From the NCBI RefSeq assembly GCF_946902045.1, contig NZ_OX336253.1, positions 868,001 to 932,000 on the forward strand: a stretch of DNA of 64,000 nucleotides. Direction: 5' to 3'. Position numbers and translations under genes: made by a program. Positions 56,617 to 64,000 of the stretch are shown one piece after another (within the stretch, counting starts at the first letter, position 1; the number at the start of each line of letters is the position of its first letter). The stretch comes from Neisseria sp. Marseille-Q5346 (GTDB lineage: Bacteria; Pseudomonadota; Gammaproteobacteria; Burkholderiales; Neisseriaceae). The notes beneath the pieces were generated by a model, which saw nothing but the letters and a program-made list of their open reading frames with translations, made no database searches and had not been told where the DNA came from.

Positions 56617-56772
56617 TTATTTCAATTTAGTTTCTTTGTAAATAACGTGTTTACGGGCTACTGGGTCAAATTTTTTGATTTCCAGTTTGCCAGGCATAGT
56701 ACGTTTGTTTTTAGTAGTTGTGTAGAAGTGACCAGTACCAGCACTGGACTCCAGTTTGATTTTATCGCGCAT
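56617..56772 (-). CDS. rpmG: Ribosomal protein L33
   Basis: The 51-residue basic protein starts [20 protein letters not shown] and ends in [10 protein letters not shown], the conserved bacterial L33 form without the zinc cysteines. It is a component of the large subunit near the E site. It is downstream of rpmB with a 30-base gap on the same strand, the usual L28-L33 pair. The gene is short and lies antisense to a longer spurious open frame. Confidence 0.97.
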   Translation of the reverse strand: MRDKIKLESSAGTGHFYTTTKNKRTMPGKLEIKKFDPVARKHVIYKETKLK

Positions 56773-56802
56773 TGCAGTAATCCTTAATTAATGGTGTTTA
56801 AA

Positions 56803-57036
56803 TTAAGCTTCGCCGCGAGCACGCAAATCAGCCAATACGACATCAATGCCTACTTTATCGATGGTGCGCAATGCAGCGTTAGAAACGCGCAGGCGAACCC
56901 AGCGGTTTTCACTTTCTACCCAGAAACGACGTGATTGCAAGTTAGGCAAAAAACGACGTTTGGTTTTGTTGTTGGCGTGTGATACGTTATTGCCAGACAT
57001 CGGGCGCTTACCGGTCACTTTGCAAACTCGTGCCAT
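56803..57036 (-). CDS. rpmB: Ribosomal protein L28
   Basis: The 77-residue basic protein starts [34 protein letters not shown], the L28 signature. GGAG lies seven bases before the ATG. A good sigma-70 promoter is visible upstream. It is co-transcribed with rpmG. Confidence 0.98.
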   Translation of the reverse strand: MARVCKVTGKRPMSGNNVSHANNKTKRRFLPNLQSRRFWVESENRWVRLRVSNAALRTIDKVGIDVVLADLRARGEA

Positions 57037-57072
57037 GGTTAGTCTCCAAACTTCTAAAATAGTAAAACGCGA

Positions 57073-57102
57073 TTTATACCACGAAATCCGCCTTCAGTTC
57101 AA
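57073..57102 (-). promoter_or_regulatory. Promoter of rpmB-rpmG
   Basis: TTGAAC (57102-57097), an 18-base spacer, then TATAAA (57078-57073), about 40 bases before the rpmB start. Confidence 0.7.
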
Positions 57103-57247
57103 GTCGTTTGCTGAAAAAACGGGATTTGTGGAAATAAATCTTCTCAATATGTTGCATCTGCGAAACGGTATTTCGCAAAGCCTTAACTTTTCAATTATAA
57201 CGGATTTCTTTAAAAAAATCATCTGTCGTTTGCGCGGTCGGCGAAAT

Positions 57248-57283
57248 AAACAGGCCATCTGAACATTTCAGACGGCCTGTTTA
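57248..57283 (-). terminator. Terminator of brnQ (DUS-derived)
   Basis: A near-perfect 16-bp stem is built from a DUS and a one-base variant DUS (GCCATCTGAA), extended by AAACAG / CTGTTT. Confidence 0.7.
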
Positions 57284-57286
57284 TCG

Positions 57287-58615
57287 TCATGCTTTTTTCT
57301 TCAACGCCGCATTCAAAATGCAGCCGAGTATAAAGCAGGCTAAAGAAGGAACAACCCACCCTAAACCGATATTGTAAAACGGCAATGCGCGCTCGATGGC
57401 GGCGGCGGTATCGGCATCCAATCCAAACGCAGCTTTATAGGCATCGAGCAAACCGACCATAAGGGCCGCCATCATGGTGCAGAAATAGACAATACGGCCG
57501 CCGCCGAACAGTTTATCCGTCAAAGCCAGCAGAATGATGACGATGGTCAGCGGATACAACAGCATCAGCATTGGGATGGAAAACTGCAAAATCGCTGAAA
57601 GGCCTTTATTGGCCAACAGGATAGACACCACCGTATTCAGTATCACAAAGACTTTATAAGAAATACCCGGGCAAAGACGATTGAAATATTCGGCGCATGA
57701 AGTAATCAAACCCACCGCCGTACTCAGACAGGCAAGCAGCACCATGACGCCAAGCAACACAATACCGGCCGTACCGAAATAATGCTGTGCGGTTTTAGAC
57801 AAAACCAACGCGCCGTTTTCCTGCAAGCCGATACCGGCCACGCCTGTCGCACCCATATAACCGATAAACAGGTAAACCACTGCCAGGCAGGAAGCCGCCA
57901 ACACACCGGAAATCGTCGTGGTCTTCAGCAAATCCGCACGGTTGTCCACGCCCATGGCGCGAACGGCATCGATGACGATAATGGCAAACACCAGCGAAGC
58001 CAGCGCGTCCATGGTGCCGTAGCCTTCCAAAATACCTTTAACCAACGGATGCGCGGCAAAATCGCCTTGCGCCGCCTGTGGCATACCCATCGGGTTAATA
58101 GCGGCATAGCCGACCAATATTGCAATTGCCAGCAATAAAACGGGCGTAAGGATTTTACCGATACGATCAACCAGTTTCCCCGGAGAAATCGACAGCCAAT
58201 AAGTCATGCCGAAAAACACCAGACTGAATACGGCCAATGCGATGCTTTTCCAAGATTCATCAATGAAAGGAGAGATGGCGGTTTCAAAAGATACCGTTGC
58301 CGTACGCGGCATGGCAAACAAGGGGCCGATTGCCAGATAAAGCGCAGCGGCAAAAGTCACGCCGTACCAAGGCGCAACACGGGAAGCCAGCGCTTCCACA
58401 TCGCGCGAGCCGGAATAGCCGACGGCAATCACGCCCAGCAATGGCAACCCCGCACCGGTCAACAAAAAGCCGAACATTGCCGAAAGCCAGTTTTCGCCGG
58501 CCTGCTGCCCCAAATAAGCCGGGTAAATTAAGTTACCCGCGCCGAAAAACAGCGCAAACAGCATCAAACCCACCGCCCATAAAGAGGCCTTGCTGCGACT
58601 TGTCGTCGAATTCAT
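57287..58615 (-). CDS. brnQ: Branched-chain amino acid transporter BrnQ (LIVCS family)
   Basis: The 442-residue permease has about 12 spans. The LIVCS signature is at the N-terminus (MLFALFFGAGNLIYPAYLGQQAGENW) with GLPLLGVIAVGYSG after it. It imports Leu, Ile and Val with Na+ or H+. It starts one base after scpA, so the two genes share a transcript. Confidence 0.94.
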   Translation of the reverse strand: MNSTTSRSKASLWAVGLMLFALFFGAGNLIYPAYLGQQAGENWLSAMFGFLLTGAGLPLLGVIAVGYSGSRDVEALASRVAPWYGVTFAAALYLAIGPLFAMPRTATVSFETAISPFIDESWKSIALAVFSLVFFGMTYWLSISPGKLVDRIGKILTPVLLLAIAILVGYAAINPMGMPQAAQGDFAAHPLVKGILEGYGTMDALASLVFAIIVIDAVRAMGVDNRADLLKTTTISGVLAASCLAVVYLFIGYMGATGVAGIGLQENGALVLSKTAQHYFGTAGIVLLGVMVLLACLSTAVGLITSCAEYFNRLCPGISYKVFVILNTVVSILLANKGLSAILQFSIPMLMLLYPLTIVIILLALTDKLFGGGRIVYFCTMMAALMVGLLDAYKAAFGLDADTAAAIERALPFYNIGLGWVVPSLACFILGCILNAALKKKA

Positions 58616-58616
58616 T

Positions 58617-59513
58617 TTAGTTCTCTTTTTTCAAATAACCGTTATCGGTTTCATCGATTTCAAGGCCGTCTGAAAGCATTTCGGCTTCGTTTGTTTCCAA
58701 ACCGTCTTTCAGGCTGATTTCGATTTCGCCATAATTTTCCGGCTGTACGATACGCACCAAGCCTTCTTTGGCCAGTTCCAGTAATGCAATAAAATTGACC
58801 ACCACATACGTCGCGCCCTGCTCCGGCTTAAACAAATCGCTGAATTTGCTGATGCCGCTTTCGTTCAAACGGCGCAAAATCGCCGTCATCTGCGCGCGCA
58901 CGGAAATGGTTTCCCGCACCACTTCATGACTGCGCGTATGCTTGGCACGCGACAAAATACCCAACCAAGCCTGCGTCAAATCGGCAACGCACACTTCCGG
59001 CAACTTCGCTTCAACCGCAATTTCCAGCGGCAAATACGCCCAAGCGAAATCACGTCCGGCGCGCGGCAACGCGTCCAAGCCTTGAGCCGCCAGTTTCATT
59101 TGTTCGTAAGCCAACAGACGGCGCACCAACTCGGCACGCGGATCCGCCTCTTCATCCTCAACTTCTTCAGGACGCGGCAACAGCAGGCGCGATTTAATTT
59201 CAATCAGCATCGCCGCCATCAGCAGGTATTCCGCCGCCAAATCAAACTGATATGCCTCCATTTGGGCAATATAGTGCAGATACTGTTCGGTAATCTTCAC
59301 CATCGGAATATCGAGAACGTCGATATTTTGCTTGCGGATAAGGTACAGCAGCAAATCCAACGGCCCTTGGAAGCTGCTCAATACCACCTTCAACGCATCA
59401 GGCGGAATAAACAAATCCTGCGGCAAATCGGTAACAGGCTGACCGAACACCCACGCAACGGTATGTTCAGACGGCGTTGCGGCAGTGGAAGAAATAAGGT
59501 GTTCTGAAGGCAT
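58617..59513 (-). CDS. scpA: Segregation and condensation protein ScpA
   Basis: The 298-residue kleisin bridges Smc heads with ScpB in chromosome condensation. The typical FQGPLDLLLYLIRKQNIDVLDIPMVKITEQYLHYI is at about residues 48-85, then EYLLMAAMLIEIKSRLLLP, and a C-terminal winged-helix with YVVVNFIALLELAKEGLVRIVQ. The C-terminus after residue 270 carries an in-frame DUS. No scpB is adjacent. Confidence 0.94.
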   Translation of the reverse strand: MPSEHLISSTAATPSEHTVAWVFGQPVTDLPQDLFIPPDALKVVLSSFQGPLDLLLYLIRKQNIDVLDIPMVKITEQYLHYIAQMEAYQFDLAAEYLLMAAMLIEIKSRLLLPRPEEVEDEEADPRAELVRRLLAYEQMKLAAQGLDALPRAGRDFAWAYLPLEIAVEAKLPEVCVADLTQAWLGILSRAKHTRSHEVVRETISVRAQMTAILRRLNESGISKFSDLFKPEQGATYVVVNFIALLELAKEGLVRIVQPENYGEIEISLKDGLETNEAEMLSDGLEIDETDNGYLKKEN

Positions 59514-59564
59514 GGTTAAAGGGTCTTTTTCTTTTTAAGTTTAGTAAGAAGTTTCATCAACAAA

Positions 59565-59576
59565 AGGCCGTCTGAA
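59565..59576. repeat. Single DUS
   Basis: One AGGCCGTCTGAA lies between scpA and the small membrane protein gene; no inverted partner is near. Confidence 0.85.
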
Positions 59577-59605
59577 ACGAAGACGACCCGTTTTTAATAT
59601 AAAAA

Positions 59606-60073
59606 TCAGCGGTTTTTACGATTGATTTGCAAAGAAACAATGGCGACGGCAAAGGTCTGCGCCAAGGCCATGCCCAACAGCGGCAGGCTGGCGAAAACTG
59701 TACCCGTCAGTACCGAGCCGATATCTCGGGACAACACAAAACCATCTCTCGCAAGCATCGCCACCATCAAAGCCGACAACAGCAAACTTTCGCAGCCGAC
59801 CAAAAACCAAATCATTTTAACTGAACGGCGTTTGCGCCATTTCATGATACCGGCGTGCACAAGGCTGAAGATCACGATAGACAGAAACGGATAAAGAAAA
59901 GTGGTGAATGGGCGGTTATAACCGCTTTGCACACACAAATAATCGCCCGGCAGCGTATTGCATTCCATCACATCAAGAAACATCGGATCGACGGCATACA
60001 TCAATACGCCGAACCATACCGCATAAATCAGACTGGCAATAAAGTAGGCTTTAAAAAATCGGCTCTTAACCAT
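59606..60073 (-). CDS. Hypothetical four-span membrane protein
   Basis: I do not recognise this 155-residue protein. Four hydrophobic segments are visible: YFIASLIYAVWFGVLMYAV, FLYPFLSIVIFSLVHAGIM, MIWFLVGCESLLLSALMVAML and VLTGTVFASLPLLGMALAQTFAVAIVSL. A periplasmic loop after the first carries two cysteines (MECNTLPGDYLCVQSGYNRP) that could form a disulphide. It follows tcdA closely on the same strand. Confidence 0.75.
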   Translation of the reverse strand: MVKSRFFKAYFIASLIYAVWFGVLMYAVDPMFLDVMECNTLPGDYLCVQSGYNRPFTTFLYPFLSIVIFSLVHAGIMKWRKRRSVKMIWFLVGCESLLLSALMVAMLARDGFVLSRDIGSVLTGTVFASLPLLGMALAQTFAVAIVSLQINRKNR

Positions 60074-60086
60074 CTTCCCCTACCCC

Positions 60087-60863
60087 TCACTTCCGCCCCG
60101 CGATATGCTCCACCGCAGCCTGCGCACAATACAGCCCAAACGAAGCCGTCACCAGCATACTCGCCCCATAGCCCGCGCAGGACAAACCTTGCGGCGCGGC
60201 ATCGGTCGAACACGCTTCGCCGGATTGCGGCGGCGTAATATTCTCAGTTGAATAAACGCAAGGCACGCGCATTTTTTCTTTGGTATCGCGGCTGAAGCCG
60301 TAGCGTTTGCGCAGGGTGTAGCGCAAGTTGGAAAGCAGCGGATCGTGGGTAACGCGGCTCAAATCGGCGGTTTGGATTAAAGCCGGATTTTTCTGTCCAC
60401 CCGCGCCGCCGCTGATAATAAACGGTTGTTTATGTTGCACGAAATACGCCGCCATCGCCGCTTTGACACGGATTTGGTCGATGGCATCGATGACGAAGTC
60501 AAAAGGCCGTCTGAAAAGTTCGTCCAGATTGTCTTCGGTAACAAAATCTTCGATTTCCGTCACTTCGCATTGCGGATTGATTTGGGCGATGCGTTCGCGC
60601 AAAGCGGTAACTTTTGCCTTACCGAAATCATCGGTCAAAGCGTGCAACTGACGGTTGACATTGGACTCGGCAACATTGTCCAAATCAATCAGCGTTAAAC
60701 GACCGATACCGCTTCTCGCCAACGCCTCCACCGTCCACGAGCCGACACCGCCGACGCCGACCACGCACACATGCGCACGCGAAAAGCGCGCCAGTGCTTC
60801 GTCTCCGTAAAGTCTGGCAATGCCGCCAAAGCGGCGCGAAGAAAGAAAAGCGGCATCCTGCAT
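60087..60863 (-). CDS. tcdA: tRNA threonylcarbamoyladenosine dehydratase TcdA (ThiF/E1-like)
   Basis: This 258-residue E1-like ATPase has GVGGVGSWTVEALARSGIGRLTLIDLDNVAESNVNRQLHAL at the nucleotide site, VIDAIDQIRVKAA, and GGAGGQKNPALIQTADLSRVTHDPLLSNLRYTLRKRYG. It cyclises t6A to ct6A in tRNAs that read ANN codons. The length and the lack of the ThiF catalytic arrangement for ThiS favour TcdA (CsdL/YgdL). A DUS is read in frame as FRRPFDF. Confidence 0.92.
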   Translation of the reverse strand: MQDAAFLSSRRFGGIARLYGDEALARFSRAHVCVVGVGGVGSWTVEALARSGIGRLTLIDLDNVAESNVNRQLHALTDDFGKAKVTALRERIAQINPQCEVTEIEDFVTEDNLDELFRRPFDFVIDAIDQIRVKAAMAAYFVQHKQPFIISGGAGGQKNPALIQTADLSRVTHDPLLSNLRYTLRKRYGFSRDTKEKMRVPCVYSTENITPPQSGEACSTDAAPQGLSCAGYGASMLVTASFGLYCAQAAVEHIAGRK

Positions 60864-61049
60864 AAGTAACCTTGTGATATATCAATAAATTAATGAAAAA
60901 CGCGACAGGCGATTCGGACTGACATTATACTTGAAAGCAGATGGGCTGTTGTACCCGCCCGAAAGAGTTTATAATCGTTTCACATTCAGACAAGTTCTGA
61001 TTTCATATTAAACGAAAGTGCCGCTACTCGGCGCAAAAGGAGAATAAAT

Positions 61050-61514
61050 ATGTACAAACATCTGGTTGTAGCCGTTGACGGTAGCGAGACCTCCCTCAAT
61101 GCATTGAAACACGCCGCCGAACTGGCAAGCCTCAACAAAGCCCAACTGACTTTGGTTCACGTTGCCAACCCTGCCGAATACATGGCTTTGGCTCCTGAAT
61201 TCCTGCAACACGAAAGCTACGAAGCTGCCGCAGTGGCTCAAGGCAACGAAGTTTTGGATTTCGCAGAAAAAACAGCGCGTGAAAGCGGCGTTGAAAACAT
61301 CGTGAAACATCTGTTGGTTGCCAACAAAGGCGCGCGCGAAATGGCGCAAGACTTGGTTGACTACGCCGACAACAACGGTGCAGACCTGCTGGTACTCGGT
61401 ACACACGGCCGCACCGGCCTGATGCACTTGCTGATGGGCAGCTTCGCCGAGACCGTAATGCGTCAAAGCCACCTGCCTCTGCTGATTATCCGCAGCAAAG
61501 CTGAAGAAGCATAA
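61050..61514 (+). CDS. Universal stress protein, UspA family
   Basis: The 154-residue protein has the UspA fold: MYKHLVVAVDGSETSLNALKHAAELA at the N-terminus and an ATP-binding motif G-T-H-G-R-T-G-L-M-H with GSFAETVMRQSHLPLLIIR at the end. The ATP site is intact, so it belongs to the nucleotide-binding subclass. AGGAG lies before the ATG. Confidence 0.93.
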   Translation: MYKHLVVAVDGSETSLNALKHAAELASLNKAQLTLVHVANPAEYMALAPEFLQHESYEAAAVAQGNEVLDFAEKTARESGVENIVKHLLVANKGAREMAQDLVDYADNNGADLLVLGTHGRTGLMHLLMGSFAETVMRQSHLPLLIIRSKAEEA

Positions 61515-61537
61515 TCAAGCATTGATTTAAAATAGCG

Positions 61538-61575
61538 AAAGGCCGTCTGAATATTTTTCAGACGGCCTTTTTTCA
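61538..61575. terminator. Bidirectional DUS terminator uspA-type gene / hemL
   Basis: The inverted DUS pair is flanked by T-runs on both sides. Confidence 0.8.
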
Positions 61576-61592
61576 CATGACAGCTTCAGCTT

Positions 61593-62876
61593 TTATTTTG
61601 CCATTTCTTTGAACACTTCGTGTGCCACAGCAATGGTTTCGTCAATCAGCTCAGGCGTATGCGCGGCGGAAACAAAACCGGCTTCGTAAGCTGACGGGCC
61701 GAATGCGACATTGCGGTCGAGCATACCGTGGAAGAAATGTTTGAAACCGTCGATATTGGAACGCGCCATGTCGGCGTAGTTTTGCGGCGTGTGGCTGGCA
61801 AAATACAAACCAAACATACCGCCCACGCTGTCCGCCGTAAATTCAACACCATGTGCTTTAGCCGCGTCGGCAATACCGTTGGCGAGGCGTTGGGTCAGGG
61901 CAGTCAGGTTTTCATAGAAGCCTTCGCGCTGAATGATTTCCAGCGTTTTCAAACCGGCGGCAACCGCAATCGGATTGCCGGACAATGTACCTGCCTGATA
62001 CACGCCGCCCAACGGGGAAATACATTCCATAATATCTTTACGGCCGCCGAACGCCGCCAAAGGCATACCGCCGCCGATCACTTTGCCCATGGTGGTCAAA
62101 TCAGGTTTGATGCCGTGCAAAGATTGCGCGCCGCCCAGCGCCACGCGGAAGCCGGTCATCACTTCGTCGTAAATCAACACGGCGCCGTGTTTTTCAGTCA
62201 ATTCACGCAAGGCTTTGACAAAGGCTTCAGACGGCCTAACCAGATTCATATTGCCGACAAAAGGCTCCAAAATCACACAGGCAATGTCATTGCCGCTTTG
62301 GGCAAAGGCTTCTTCCAGTTGGGCAATATTGTTGTATTCGAGTACCAAAGTATGTTTGGTAAAGTCGGCAGGCACACCGGCGGAAGAAGGATTGCCAAAC
62401 GTCAGCAGGCCGCTGCCTGCTTTCACCAACAGGCTGTCGGAATGGCCGTGGTAGCAGCCTTCAAACTTGATGATTTTGTCGCGGCCGGTAAAACCGCGTG
62501 CCAGACGGATGGCGGTCATCGTTGCTTCCGTGCCGGAGCTGACAAGGCGCAGCTGCTCGACGGACGGCATGATTTTGGCGATTTCTTCGGCAATGACAAT
62601 TTCGCCTTCAGTTGGCGCACCAAACGACAAACCGCCCAATGCTGCTTCGCGCACGGCTTCAATGACTTCAGGATGGGCGTGGCCGACAATCGCAGGGCCC
62701 CAAGAGCCGACATAGTCGGTATAACGCGTGCCGTTTTCGTCCCAAACATACGCGCCTTCTGCCTTTTTGATAAAGCGCGGTACGCCGCCGACGCTGCCGA
62801 ATGCGCGCACAGGAGAGTTCACGCCGCCAGGAATAATGGCTTTGGCGCGGTTGAACAAGCTTTCATTACGGTTCAT
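61593..62876 (-). CDS. hemL: Glutamate-1-semialdehyde 2,1-aminomutase
   Basis: The 427-residue PLP enzyme makes 5-aminolevulinate from glutamate-1-semialdehyde in haem synthesis. Key segments are [55 protein letters not shown] and [18 protein letters not shown] with the PLP lysine. The start MNRNESLF gives the usual length of 427; a 12-codon extension to 62912 would translate a variant DUS and is unlikely. Confidence 0.97.
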   Translation of the reverse strand: MNRNESLFNRAKAIIPGGVNSPVRAFGSVGGVPRFIKKAEGAYVWDENGTRYTDYVGSWGPAIVGHAHPEVIEAVREAALGGLSFGAPTEGEIVIAEEIAKIMPSVEQLRLVSSGTEATMTAIRLARGFTGRDKIIKFEGCYHGHSDSLLVKAGSGLLTFGNPSSAGVPADFTKHTLVLEYNNIAQLEEAFAQSGNDIACVILEPFVGNMNLVRPSEAFVKALRELTEKHGAVLIYDEVMTGFRVALGGAQSLHGIKPDLTTMGKVIGGGMPLAAFGGRKDIMECISPLGGVYQAGTLSGNPIAVAAGLKTLEIIQREGFYENLTALTQRLANGIADAAKAHGVEFTADSVGGMFGLYFASHTPQNYADMARSNIDGFKHFFHGMLDRNVAFGPSAYEAGFVSAAHTPELIDETIAVAHEVFKEMAK

Positions 62877-62894
62877 GGTCAATTCTTTCGTAAG

Positions 62895-62952
62895 AGGTCG
62901 TCTGAAAATCAAATCGGTGCCATTTTAACACCAAATCCTTTTCAGACGGCCC
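62895..62952. repeat. Variant plus canonical DUS upstream of hemL
   Basis: AGGTCGTCTGAA (62895-62906, one base off) and TTCAGACGGCCC (62941-62952) face each other across about 34 bases. Confidence 0.6.
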
Positions 62953-63074
62953 AAGCTTCAAAATAAGAATCGGGCGCAAAATCAAAATTATTCTTTAAAA
63001 ACAAACACTCTATCCACATTTTTCCTGCTTGTGCTATAATCCGCGACCTATTGAAACAATAAAAGAAAAGCATC

Positions 63075-63470
63075 ATGTTACGTGGATTCATACTCAGCCT
63101 CGCCCTTTTGGCGTCCTCCCTCGTCCATGCACAACGCAGCCTGCCTGACGATATGGACGTGGCCGTTTTAAAGACTGTCGATTTGCCTTATCTGAAAGTC
63201 AGCAAAGGCGGTTTTTCTTGGACGCGCCTGCTGACCTTGGGCATTGTGGACGGCAACGCGGCCAAACTGCAAATCACCCGCTTCACCAAAATCCACGATG
63301 AAAACGACCGTTTCATCCCCATGGGCCGCTTGCTGAATCAAACCGGTAAAGCCGTTGCGTTCAAATACAACGAAGAAAGCCGCCTCGTCCGCGAAATCTG
63401 GATTTTGACCGATGCCGAAGCCGACAGGTTCATCGAACACGCCAAAAAGCAGAAAAAGGCGGAAGAATAA
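63075..63470 (+). CDS. Secreted hypothetical protein, 131 aa
   Basis: A signal peptide (MLRGFILSLALLASSLVHAQ) is followed by a soluble domain of about 110 residues rich in beta-type sequence and ending in a basic helix (FIEHAKKQKKAEE). I do not recognise a family. It lies upstream of miaB on the same strand, separated by a DUS pair. Confidence 0.75.
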   Translation: MLRGFILSLALLASSLVHAQRSLPDDMDVAVLKTVDLPYLKVSKGGFSWTRLLTLGIVDGNAAKLQITRFTKIHDENDRFIPMGRLLNQTGKAVAFKYNEESRLVREIWILTDAEADRFIEHAKKQKKAEE

Positions 63471-63472
63471 CT

Positions 63473-63506
63473 TTCAGACGGCCCTGGTATTCAAAGGCCG
63501 TCTGAA
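63473..63506 (+). terminator. Inverted DUS pair between the secreted protein gene and miaB
   Basis: TTCAGACGGCCC and AGGCCGTCTGAA face each other across 10 bases. No clear T-run follows. Confidence 0.45.
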
Positions 63507-63541
63507 CCCTTTTACAACAAGCAAGTCAATCAAAACAAACC

Positions 63542-64000
63542 ATGAAAAAAGTATTTATCCGCACCTTCGGGTGCCAAATGAACGAGTACGACAGCGAAAA
63601 AATGCTGTCCGTCCTCGCCGAAGAACACGGCGGCATCGAGCAGGTTACCCAACCTGACGACGCCGACATCATCTTGTTCAACACCTGCTCCGTGCGTGAA
63701 AAAGCGCAAGAGAAAGTCTTCTCCGACTTGGGACGCGTACGCCCGCTCAAAGAAAAAAATCCCGACCTCATCATCGGCGTTGCCGGCTGCGTTGCCTCTC
63801 AAGAAGGCGAAAACATCGTCAAACGCGCTCCGTATGTGGACGTAGTTTTCGGCCCGCAAACGCTGCACCGCCTGCCCAAACTCATCGTCGACAAAGAAAC
63901 CACCGGTCTCTCGCAAATCGATATTTCCTTCCCCGAAATCGAGAAATTCGACCACCTGCCGCCTGCACGCGTAGAAGGCGGTTCGGCGTTCATTTCCATC
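63542..64000 (+). CDS. miaB: tRNA-2-methylthio-N6-dimethylallyladenosine synthase, N-terminal part
   Basis: The first 153 residues are present and run off the window. The N-terminal UPF0004 cluster domain shows the three cysteines C11 ([11 protein letters not shown]), C49 ([16 protein letters not shown]) and C83 ([11 protein letters not shown]) that bind the auxiliary 4Fe-4S cluster. The radical-SAM CxxxCxxC would lie just beyond the end. MiaB methylthiolates i6A37 of tRNAs. [13 protein letters not shown] is specific to MiaB rather than RimO. Confidence 0.95.
   Translation, partial: MKKVFIRTFGCQMNEYDSEKMLSVLAEEHGGIEQVTQPDDADIILFNTCSVREKAQEKVFSDLGRVRPLKEKNPDLIIGVAGCVASQEGENIVKRAPYVDVVFGPQTLHRLPKLIVDKETTGLSQIDISFPEIEKFDHLPPARVEGGSAFISI

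Noticed and set aside
56461..56787. 108-codon plus-strand frame
   Set aside because: It overlaps the nqrM terminator and lies antisense to rpmG, which encodes a clear L33.
61728..62966. 412-codon open frame on the plus strand
   Set aside because: Antisense to hemL; no recognisable domain and no ribosome site.

Overview
The window is a contiguous stretch of Neisseria chromosome. The 10-mer GCCGTCTGAA, the core of the Neisseria DNA uptake sequence (DUS), occurs dozens of times, often as inverted pairs acting as terminators. The 12-mer is mostly AGGCCGTCTGAA rather than the ATGCCGTCTGAA of meningococcus and gonococcus. Together with a sigma-54-type pilE promoter, a class II-like pilin and a three-haem CcoP, this points to a commensal of the N. 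subflava/flavescens kind. Species assignment is inference. No insertion sequence, prophage, CRISPR array or rRNA operon was found; one tRNA (Asn) is present.

Layout. 1-7.6 kb: 5' end of dapE, a hypothetical gene, a hemerythrin protein, lipid-anchored azurin (laz), dciA, secA, aroC and the RNA chaperone proQ. 7.9-13.2 kb: PiT phosphate transporter, anmK, a TerC/CBS membrane protein behind a structured leader with a terminator, and an AT-rich orphan gene. 13.4-17.8 kb: tRNA-Asn, then a five-gene minus-strand operon (TPR membrane protein, receiver-like protein, Ras-like GTPase, unknown protein, Roadblock protein). 17.9-21.3 kb: rlmD, an L,D-transpeptidase, and queC with a preQ1-I riboswitch. 21.3-30.8 kb: a phospholipid-type cluster whose parts match E. 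coli ynbABCD, joined by a PlsC acyltransferase, small membrane proteins, and on the opposite strand a fusion of a Pycsar-effector-like (PycTM) membrane domain to a beta-propeller. 31-33.5 kb: ubiUVT for oxygen-independent ubiquinone synthesis, behind a well-spaced FNR promoter. 33.6-37.3 kb: ccoNOQP, cbb3 oxidase. 37.6-43.2 kb: M61 peptidase, a DUF442 phosphatase-like protein, an AniS-like FNR-dependent small RNA, an XRE regulator and glnD. 43.2-45 kb: a long AT-rich regulatory region with a sigma-54 promoter, then two tandem type IV pilin genes. 45.4-48.8 kb: Lrp-family regulator, DUF1415, YbaN, NhaD-type antiporter. 49.1-56.4 kb: the complete nqrABCDEF operon, then its maturation genes apbE and nqrM. 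56.6-64 kb: rpmG/rpmB, brnQ, scpA, a small membrane protein, tcdA, a universal stress protein, hemL, a secreted hypothetical protein and the 5' part of miaB.

How parts fit together. Much of the window serves respiration and low-oxygen life: Na+-NQR with its flavin and iron maturation factors, the high-affinity cbb3 oxidase with an extra haem domain that can feed denitrification, azurin as electron carrier, UbiUVT for anaerobic quinone, and an FNR-driven sRNA. The less understood parts are the GTPase/Roadblock operon, the ynb-like lipid cluster with its PycTM-propeller neighbour, and the leader upstream of the TerC gene.
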